From Fidelibacterota bacterium (lineage in GTDB: Bacteria; Fidelibacterota; UBA2242), in assembly GCA_023229045.1 (NCBI GenBank), contig JALOAB010000022.1, positions 1-18,576 of the forward strand: DNA of 18,576 bases, in the 5' to 3' direction. Both the position numbers and the translations under genes were made by a program. The notes below the pieces were generated by a model. That model did no database searches. It was not told the origin of the DNA and saw nothing but the letters and a program-made list of their open reading frames with translations. Each line of letters opens with the position of its first letter. Position 1 is the stretch's first letter. Shown piece by piece: positions 12,604-18,576 of this stretch.

Positions 12604-14612
12604 TGGCAAATGCTTTAAAATCGATTCGCATAAAAACCATTATAATCAGCACTTTGCTGGTCACTCTCTGGTGTGTGCTGGTTGGTCGGTTGTTTTACAT
12701 TCAGGTTATAAACTCCAAGAAATATCAGGAGTTATGTAACAATCAATCTAAACTGCGCCAGGTGATTTTAGCGCATCGTGGTGTCCTTTATGATCGTAGT
12801 GGTAAAGCTTTGTCCGTCGACCTGATCAGTTATTCAATTGCGGCGCATCCCTATCTTATCCGGGATAAAGCTCAACTAGCCCGCAATCTGGCGCTGGATC
12901 TGGGTGAAAAACAAAAAAAATATCTCACTCTCCTCAATTCCGATAAAACCTTTATCTGGCTGGAACGCGAAGTAGCACATGAGCGCTTTCAGAATTATGA
13001 AAAATACGAAAAAACACCCGGCCTGGTAATTGATAAAAAAGTCAAGCGTTATTATCCGCTGGGCGAGATAACCGGTCAATTGCTTGGTTTCACAAATATT
13101 GACAACAAGGGAGTCTGCGGATTGGAATGCGGCTTTGAGGGTTTACTGAGTGGAACTCCCGGCTGGATCACTGTCCAGAAAGATGGATGGGGTCGTCTTC
13201 ATCAGCGACCCGATTTGCCCTCAAAAAGTGCCATCGACGGACATGATATCGTCCTGACGATTGATCAGGAGTATCAAACAATTTTGTACGAAGAACTCCT
13301 TAACGCCTATACCAAGACCAAAGCCGAAAAAGCCATGGGAATTGTGATAGATCCGAATGACGGCAGTATCCTGGCGATGGTCAACATTCCTTCATTTAAT
13401 TCTAATAATCCATCTGATTACACGATTTCGGCTCAGCGCAACGGAGTCGTTTCCGATATTTTTGAGCCGGGTTCGATTTTCAAGGTCGTCACCGCTACCG
13501 CCGCGCTGGAAAATAAAGTGCTCCAACCCAACCGTAAAATCGATTGTAATCCCGGTTATATTCAGGTTGGTAACCGGATTATTCGGGATCACGACAAATA
13601 CAGTATTCTGACATTCGCTGAAGTAATCAAAAACAGCAGTAATGTCGGAACCATCAAAGCGGCTCAGATGACCGGCAAAGATCAGATCTTCAACTACGCC
13701 CGTAAATTCGGTTTCGGTGCCAAGACCGATATCCAATTTCCCGGCGAAGAAAAGGGGATTTTACACCCGTTTAATAAATGGACTGATTTAGTTCTGGCGC
13801 AAGTCGCGATCGGTCAGGGCATCGCCGTAACGGCTCTCCAGACCAGTATGGCCTTTGCTGCGATTGCCAATGGCGGTTTGCTCCTAAAGCCGCAAATCGT
13901 CAAGACGATAAAAACCAAAGACAACCTAGAAATTTTTAATTCTCAACCGGTTTATATCCGGCGGGTAGCCAGCGCCGAAACCATGACTCAACTGCGCGAG
14001 CTCCTGCGATTGACCGTCGCCAGCGGTACCGGTATGCGGGCTGACATCAATGGTTTAGCGATTGCAGGTAAAACCGGCACGGCTCAAAAAGTCGTAGACG
14101 GCACTTACAGTCAGAAGGATTATATGGCTTCCTTTGTAGGCTTTTTTCCGGCTAATAATCCCAAGTTATTATGCGTGATCGTCATAGATAATCCCAAAGG
14201 CGACCGACACACCGGCGGTGGCGTCTCAGCTCCGGTGGTTCGGGAAGTATTCAAACGCATTGTAAATCAATCCGACGATCTATTCTTTGATGATCAAGCG
14301 CCTCTGCCCACTCCTCCGGCAAATTACGCTTATGAAGCCCAGCCCGCGGTGGCGACTGTACCGGCATCAAATTCACCAGATCAAAATTTACATCCCCGTC
14401 TTTCGACCCTGATGATAACCAATCAAATGCCCGAACTGTGTGGTAAAACCCTGCGACAGGCAGTCGGAATTCTGCATGGAATTGGTATTGATAACATTGA
14501 AATCGAGGGCGCCGGCGTAGTGGTCAGTCAGAAACCGGCGCCTTATACACCGGTTAATCCGCGTGAAAAATGCACCCTGCAACTTAAACCGATTAGGACG
14601 CCTCTTGAGTAA
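12603..14612 (+). CDS. ftsI: Septal peptidoglycan transpeptidase FtsI (PBP3) with C-terminal PASTA domain
   Basis: FtsI cross-links septal peptidoglycan with FtsW. The 669-residue product has an N-terminal membrane anchor (about 10-30), then a dimerisation domain starting at HRGVLYDRSG. The transpeptidase domain has nucleophile Ser291 in SIFK (SxxK), SSN (345-347) and KTG (490-492). A Pro/Ala-rich linker (about 560-600) leads to one PASTA-like domain (about 606-664). PASTA domains occur in SpoVD-type and several FCB-group FtsI proteins but not in the E. coli one. The ATG overlaps the ftsL stop by one base, and the 3' end overlaps murE by eight bases, which implies tight coupling. Confidence 0.95.
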   Translation: MANALKSIRIKTIIISTLLVTLWCVLVGRLFYIQVINSKKYQELCNNQSKLRQVILAHRGVLYDRSGKALSVDLISYSIAAHPYLIRDKAQLARNLALDLGEKQKKYLTLLNSDKTFIWLEREVAHERFQNYEKYEKTPGLVIDKKVKRYYPLGEITGQLLGFTNIDNKGVCGLECGFEGLLSGTPGWITVQKDGWGRLHQRPDLPSKSAIDGHDIVLTIDQEYQTILYEELLNAYTKTKAEKAMGIVIDPNDGSILAMVNIPSFNSNNPSDYTISAQRNGVVSDIFEPGSIFKVVTATAALENKVLQPNRKIDCNPGYIQVGNRIIRDHDKYSILTFAEVIKNSSNVGTIKAAQMTGKDQIFNYARKFGFGAKTDIQFPGEEKGILHPFNKWTDLVLAQVAIGQGIAVTALQTSMAFAAIANGGLLLKPQIVKTIKTKDNLEIFNSQPVYIRRVASAETMTQLRELLRLTVASGTGMRADINGLAIAGKTGTAQKVVDGTYSQKDYMASFVGFFPANNPKLLCVIVIDNPKGDRHTGGGVSAPVVREVFKRIVNQSDDLFFDDQAPLPTPPANYAYEAQPAVATVPASNSPDQNLHPRLSTLMITNQMPELCGKTLRQAVGILHGIGIDNIEIEGAGVVVSQKPAPYTPVNPREKCTLQLKPIRTPLE

Positions 14613-16068
14613 ATCAATCACCGCAATACTGAATGGAATATCCTATCGTTCACTGGGAAGTTTACCGACGACAATTTCGGAACTCAGTCTCAATTCCCAG
14701 GAATTATCGAAAGGAATGCTGTTCTTCGCAATTCGCGGTGCCAAAGACGACGGCCACCGTTATGTGCAGAACGCCATTCAGAATGGCGCGGCCGCGGTTG
14801 TAGTTGAAGTCCCGGTAATCATCGATTCGATCCCGCAAATAATTGTCGCTGATACCAAGATAGCGCTCTCCCGCGCGGCGGCCAATTTTTATGACGATCC
14901 AACTAAAAATATGCAAGTGGTCGGCGTCACCGGCACGAATGGTAAAACGACCACCGTTTATCTTTTAAATGAAATTTTCAAGTCAGCCGGTATTCGACCG
15001 GGAACCGTCGGAACTCTCGGATATTCAATAGAAAACGAACGCTATATATCCAATCTCACTACGCCGGATAGTATCCGCCTTCAGCAGATTTTCTATGATA
15101 TGGCTATGCGTCAGGTTGAAGCCGCCGCGATGGAAGTATCCTCGCATTCGCTGGCTTTACATCGGGTCGATGATGTGCATTTTAAAGTCGGAGTTTTTAC
15201 TAATATTTCGCAGGACCATCTCGATTTCCATGCCACTCTTGAAGCCTACGCTAACGCTAAAAGTAAGTTGTTCGGTTTAATTGAAACCGGTGGGTTCGTC
15301 GTTAATAATCTGGATGACGAATACGCAGATCTATTCCGCCAGCAGGCTCGTGTTCGCATAGTTAATTACGCCCTGCAGAAAAAGGCCGATTTCAGCTGGG
15401 CTCCCGGCGTTGCCTTCTCAAATGGTATCCACGGAAAAATCATAACACCCGGCGGCGCCATTGAGATCGACAGTCCCCTTTCCGGTGAATTCAACCTGAA
15501 AAATATACTGGCGGCGACTGCGGTTGCAGTAAATCTGAAGATTGATACTAAATCGATAGCTTCGGCGCTGGCTCGCGTCAGTTCCGTGCCCGGGCGCTTA
15601 CAGGAAATTAAAGCGGATGGCAAGCAACGTATTTTCGTCGATTATGCGCATACGCCGGATGCGATCATCAATGTCCTTAAAACTCTGCGCACGATGCTCG
15701 CTCCTTCCGGTCGCCTGCTGGTAATTTTCGGTTGCGGCGGTAATCGCGATCGCACTAAGCGTCCCAAAATGGCGCGTGCCGTCGAATCTCTGGCTGATCT
15801 GGCAATTGTCACAACTGATAATCCACGATTCGAAGAACCTGAAGATATAATTGCCGAAATCGTCAAAGGCTTTTCGGCAGGATACAAGTACCGCGCAATT
15901 GTCGATCGCAAAGAAGCCATTCTGGAAACATTAAAACATTCTCAGCCAAACGATATCATCGCCATCCTGGGCAAAGGTCACGAAACCTACCAGGAAATCC
16001 GCGGCGTCCGGCATCCATTTTACGATGGTGAAATTGTGGAAAAATATTTCGGTGCCGCCCATGATTGA
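14605..16068 (+). CDS. murE: UDP-MurNAc-tripeptide synthetase MurE (meso-diaminopimelate-adding)
   Basis: MurE adds the third residue of the peptidoglycan stem peptide, using ATP. The 487-residue product has an N-terminal UDP-substrate domain and the P-loop GTNGKTT (110-116). It also has NISQDHLDFH (201-209), the probable carbamylated Lys219 in NAKSKLF, YAHTPDAI, GCGGNRDRTKRP (376-387), DNPR (405-408) and GKGHE (456-460). DNPR is the signature of meso-DAP-specific enzymes. The start is TTG at 14605, inside the end of ftsI, placed by AGGA six bases upstream. A GTG at 14563 would add 14 residues. No in-frame ATG is near. The last 8 bases overlap murF. Confidence 0.96.
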   Translation: MSKSITAILNGISYRSLGSLPTTISELSLNSQELSKGMLFFAIRGAKDDGHRYVQNAIQNGAAAVVVEVPVIIDSIPQIIVADTKIALSRAAANFYDDPTKNMQVVGVTGTNGKTTTVYLLNEIFKSAGIRPGTVGTLGYSIENERYISNLTTPDSIRLQQIFYDMAMRQVEAAAMEVSSHSLALHRVDDVHFKVGVFTNISQDHLDFHATLEAYANAKSKLFGLIETGGFVVNNLDDEYADLFRQQARVRIVNYALQKKADFSWAPGVAFSNGIHGKIITPGGAIEIDSPLSGEFNLKNILAATAVAVNLKIDTKSIASALARVSSVPGRLQEIKADGKQRIFVDYAHTPDAIINVLKTLRTMLAPSGRLLVIFGCGGNRDRTKRPKMARAVESLADLAIVTTDNPRFEEPEDIIAEIVKGFSAGYKYRAIVDRKEAILETLKHSQPNDIIAILGKGHETYQEIRGVRHPFYDGEIVEKYFGAAHD

Positions 16069-17410
16069 AGCCGATTTCATTCGGGCTACCGGACTTGGCC
16101 GTTTAGTGAATTTCGACGGCGTTATCAGCGGCGCTGAAATTGACACCCGCAAATTACGTCCGGGCACAGCATTTTTCGCGCTGAAGGGCGCCACCTGCGA
16201 CGGTCACGATTACATTCAAGACGCCCTGCAAAAAGGCGCCGCGCTGGCTGTGGTCACAGAAGAATGGGCGCAGAATAATCCGTTTTCCGCTCCACTCTGG
16301 ATTGTCCCCAATCCGGAAAGCGCCCTCCAGACATTAGCCGAAAAATGGCGGCTCAATTTTTCAATTCCGATGCTGGCGATCACCGGTACAAATGGCAAAA
16401 CCACCACGCGCGCGATGTGCGCCGCTATTCTGAACACCACCTATCATTTGCATACCACGAGCGGCAATTTCAATAATCAACTCGGTTTGCCGCTGATCTT
16501 ACTTAACCTCGAACCCGGGCATAACTTCAGCCTGATTGAAATGGGCACAAACCATTTCGGCGAAATTGAGCGACTCTGCCAGATCGCCCACCCCAATGCC
16601 GGTCTGATTACCAATATCGGTCACGGACATACTGAATTTTTCGGCGATCTCGAAGGCGTAGCGCGCGCCAAGGCGGAGCTGTTTGCCGCACTGCCGGCAA
16701 ATGGCATGGCTTTTATAAATACGGACGATCCCTCGATTGCCCGTATGCCGGTAACCTGTCCCAAAATCAGATACGGATTCGGTTCGGTTGATCTTGATTT
16801 CCGCGGAAAAATAAATGGCTATTCCGATAATGGCTGTGCCCGCTTAAACATTAACTCCAAAATTGAAATCCGTCTGGCGATTCCCGGTAAAGTAGCGGCG
16901 CTCAACGCGCTGGCGGCTTCGGCGGTCGGTCTGTATTATCAGGTCGATGAAGAAGTTCTCATCGCCGCGCTGGAAAATTTTCAGCCGCCACATCAACGCT
17001 TCGTCCAATTCGAATTTGGTCCATATCATATCATTAACGATACTTATAATGCCAATCCCGATTCGACTATTGCGGCGCTGGAGACGTTCCGGCGGATCAA
17101 GGTCGCCGGGCGGCGCATTTTCATCATGGGTGATATGCTCGAACTGGGTCAATATGCCGAAACCGGGCACATCCGGGTTGGTCAGGCAGTCGCCACGAAC
17201 GATATCGATCGTTTCTATGGGATTGGACATATGACCGCACACGCCGCAACCGCCGCCGTTCAATCTGGTCTGCAATGTGTTTATCATTTCGACCGCAAAT
17301 CCGATTTAATAGCCGCTTTAAAAAGTGATCTCAAAAACGGTGATACCCTGCTCGTGAAAGGTTCACGCGGTAGTCGTATGGAAGAAATCATTGAAGGGTT
17401 GAAGGCTTAA
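16061..17410 (+). CDS. murF: UDP-MurNAc-tripeptide:D-Ala-D-Ala ligase MurF
   Basis: MurF attaches the D-Ala-D-Ala dipeptide to the MurE product, completing the cytoplasmic pentapeptide. The 449-residue protein shows ISGAEIDTRKLRPGTAFFAL in its N-terminal domain and the P-loop GTNGKTT (109-115). EMGTNHFGEIERL, the metal and substrate loop NIGHGHTEFF, NDTYNANPDS (326-335), GDMLELG (357-363) and the final KGSRGSRMEEI follow. I chose ATG 16061 because the family starts close to this MIEADFIR sequence. An earlier in-frame ATG at 16025 would add 12 residues, read inside murE. It overlaps murE by 8 nt and is followed by mraY after one base. Confidence 0.96.
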   Translation: MIEADFIRATGLGRLVNFDGVISGAEIDTRKLRPGTAFFALKGATCDGHDYIQDALQKGAALAVVTEEWAQNNPFSAPLWIVPNPESALQTLAEKWRLNFSIPMLAITGTNGKTTTRAMCAAILNTTYHLHTTSGNFNNQLGLPLILLNLEPGHNFSLIEMGTNHFGEIERLCQIAHPNAGLITNIGHGHTEFFGDLEGVARAKAELFAALPANGMAFINTDDPSIARMPVTCPKIRYGFGSVDLDFRGKINGYSDNGCARLNINSKIEIRLAIPGKVAALNALAASAVGLYYQVDEEVLIAALENFQPPHQRFVQFEFGPYHIINDTYNANPDSTIAALETFRRIKVAGRRIFIMGDMLELGQYAETGHIRVGQAVATNDIDRFYGIGHMTAHAATAAVQSGLQCVYHFDRKSDLIAALKSDLKNGDTLLVKGSRGSRMEEIIEGLKA

Positions 17411-17411
17411 A

Positions 17412-18515
17412 ATGTTTTATCATCTTCTGTATCCATTAAAAAAGTATTTGTCGGGATTCAACCTGTTTCAATATATCACATTTCGGGCGGTCATGGCGGC
17501 TATTACGGCGCTTTTAATCAGTTTCATCATCGGACCGTATATCCTGAAAATGCTAAGAAAATACCAAATTGGCGAATTGATCCGCGAAGACGGACCTCAG
17601 ACCCATCAGGCCAAAAAAGGCACCCCGACTATGGGCGGAATTTTAATCCTTTTTTCAGTCGTCGTTCCGGTACTCTTATGGGCAAATTTGACTAACACTT
17701 ATATCAATCTGATCCTGCTCAGTACGGTTTGGATGGGAATTTTCGGTTTTATTGACGATTACCTTAAAGTCGTCAAGAAAATGAAAAAGGGATTGATCGC
17801 CCGTTACAAATTGTTGGGGCAGATCGGCCTGGGAACGTTGATCGGTTGCTATCTGTATTTCTCACCGGAATTTGCCAATATTAACACGATTACTTCGATC
17901 CCGTTTCTTAAAAATGAATTCTTAAACTTCGGCTGGCTCTATATACCTTTCGTGATCTTCTTCATCACCGGGATTTCCAACGCGGTCAACCTGACCGACG
18001 GTTTGGACGGTTTAGCCGCCGGATTGATGGGAATTGTGGCATTAACGCTGGCAGTCGTAGCTTACATCACCGGTCGTGTCGATTTTAGCAATTATCTTAA
18101 CACGGTTTACCTGCCGGGAAGCGGTGAACTCTCGATCTTCTGTATGGCCGCTGGCGGCGCATTCCTCGGTTTCCTGTGGTTTAATGCCAAACCGGCTCAG
18201 GTTTTTATGGGCGATACCGGTTCGCTTTCGATGGGTAGCGCTTTGGCGACGCTAGCCATATTATTGAAAAAGGAAATATTATTCATAATTCTCGGGGCTC
18301 TGTTTATTGCTGAAGCGGTTTCAGTTATAATACAGGTTGGTTATTTCAAGTGGACTAAAAAACGGACTGGCCAAGGCCGGCGTTTGTTCCGTATGGCGCC
18401 ACTCCATCATCATTTCGAAATGCAGGGCTTACCCGAGAGCAAAATCGTTATTCGTTTCTGGATTGTCGGCATTTTGCTGGCATTGTTTAGTCTAAGCACT
18501 TTTAAAATTCTATGA
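17412..18515 (+). CDS. mraY: Phospho-MurNAc-pentapeptide transferase MraY
   Basis: MraY is an inner-membrane enzyme that moves phospho-MurNAc-pentapeptide from UDP to undecaprenyl phosphate, forming lipid I. The 367-residue product has about ten hydrophobic segments. The family signatures are HQAKKGTPTMGGILIL (65-80), the Mg-binding pair Asp115/Asp116 in FIDDYLK, NLTDGLDGLAAG (193-204), FMGDTGSLSMGSALA with Asp268, and the triple His box at 332-334 followed by FEMQG. The length is typical. It begins one base after murF, with GAAGG a few bases upstream, and its TGA overlaps the murD ATG. The substrate from MurE/MurF is used directly here. Confidence 0.97.
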   Translation: MFYHLLYPLKKYLSGFNLFQYITFRAVMAAITALLISFIIGPYILKMLRKYQIGELIREDGPQTHQAKKGTPTMGGILILFSVVVPVLLWANLTNTYINLILLSTVWMGIFGFIDDYLKVVKKMKKGLIARYKLLGQIGLGTLIGCYLYFSPEFANINTITSIPFLKNEFLNFGWLYIPFVIFFITGISNAVNLTDGLDGLAAGLMGIVALTLAVVAYITGRVDFSNYLNTVYLPGSGELSIFCMAAGGAFLGFLWFNAKPAQVFMGDTGSLSMGSALATLAILLKKEILFIILGALFIAEAVSVIIQVGYFKWTKKRTGQGRRLFRMAPLHHHFEMQGLPESKIVIRFWIVGILLALFSLSTFKIL

Positions 18516-18576
18516 TCGATCTGAAAACCAAACCAACTGACCTGAAAAACCTGAAAGTCGCCGTACTAGGCGCCAA
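18512..18576 (+). CDS. murD: UDP-MurNAc-L-alanine:D-glutamate ligase MurD, first codons
   Basis: An ATG overlapping the mraY stop (ATGA) opens a frame of about 21 codons running off the window. It encodes MIDLKTKPTDLKNLKVAVLGA. The pattern of a short leader followed by a beta strand and a Gly-rich turn (KVAVLGA) is how MurD begins. The slot after mraY is where murD normally lies in the dcw cluster. Too little is visible to confirm it by catalytic motifs. Confidence 0.75.
   Translation, partial: MIDLKTKPTDLKNLKVAVLGA

Noticed and set aside
13392..13736. A 114-codon open frame antisense to ftsI.
   Set aside because: It is a shadow of the transpeptidase-coding strand with no independent start signal or domain.
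16844..17287. A 147-codon open frame on the minus strand, antisense to murF.
   Set aside because: It lies wholly inside a well-identified gene, has no recognisable domain or ribosome binding site, and its composition mirrors murF codons.
1..18576. Search for CRISPR arrays, tRNA or rRNA genes, insertion sequences, phage genes or toxin-antitoxin pairs.
   Set aside because: No regularly spaced repeats, cloverleaf sequences, transposase motifs or small paired genes were seen; intergenic gaps are all under 300 nt.

Overview
The window is ordinary bacterial chromosome with moderate GC and almost no unused space. It carries two conserved housekeeping operons with an accessory stretch between them. 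Three features point to a Gram-negative bacterium of the FCB (Bacteroidota-like) superphylum, possibly a candidate phylum: a PorU-type C25 peptidase with a FlgD-like C-terminal tail (type IX secretion), a signal peptidase I with the inserted segment I associate with Bacteroidota enzymes, and a ribosomal protein S16 with a long acidic tail. MurE carries the DNPR signature for meso-diaminopimelate, which fits Gram-negative peptidoglycan. The phylum assignment is inference; no rRNA or tRNA gene is present to anchor it.

Positions 1-2963 (minus strand) hold the translation/secretion operon, transcribed ffh, rpsP, khpA, rimM, trmD. trmD is cut by the window edge. Genes are close or overlapping, except for a gap of about 100 nt after rpsP that begins with a hairpin at the rpsP stop codon.

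Positions 3000-9874 are the accessory part. A lipoprotein glycoside hydrolase of family 5, strikingly like the Thermotoga Cel5A type (GH5_25), sits between the divergent ffh operon and the convergent lepB, and is flanked by a 12-bp exact direct repeat. lepB (minus) is followed by a divergent gene of about 1,300 codons for a PorU-like cysteine peptidase, then by maf with overlapping stop and start codons.

Positions 9942-18576 (plus strand) hold rodZ and then the dcw (division and cell wall) cluster in canonical order: mraZ, rsmH, ftsL, ftsI, murE, murF, mraY, murD (cut by the window end). Genes from ftsL onward overlap or nearly touch, so they are probably one operon. It is served by a strong sigma-70-type promoter with an AT-rich UP-like element about 90 nt before mraZ. 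Just downstream of that promoter lies a 35-bp array of four MraZ-box-like pentamers at exact 10-bp intervals, two on each strand and facing each other. This is the most interesting regulatory structure in the window, because the MraZ operators I know of are direct repeats.

No CRISPR array, insertion sequence, phage gene or obviously new multi-gene system was found.
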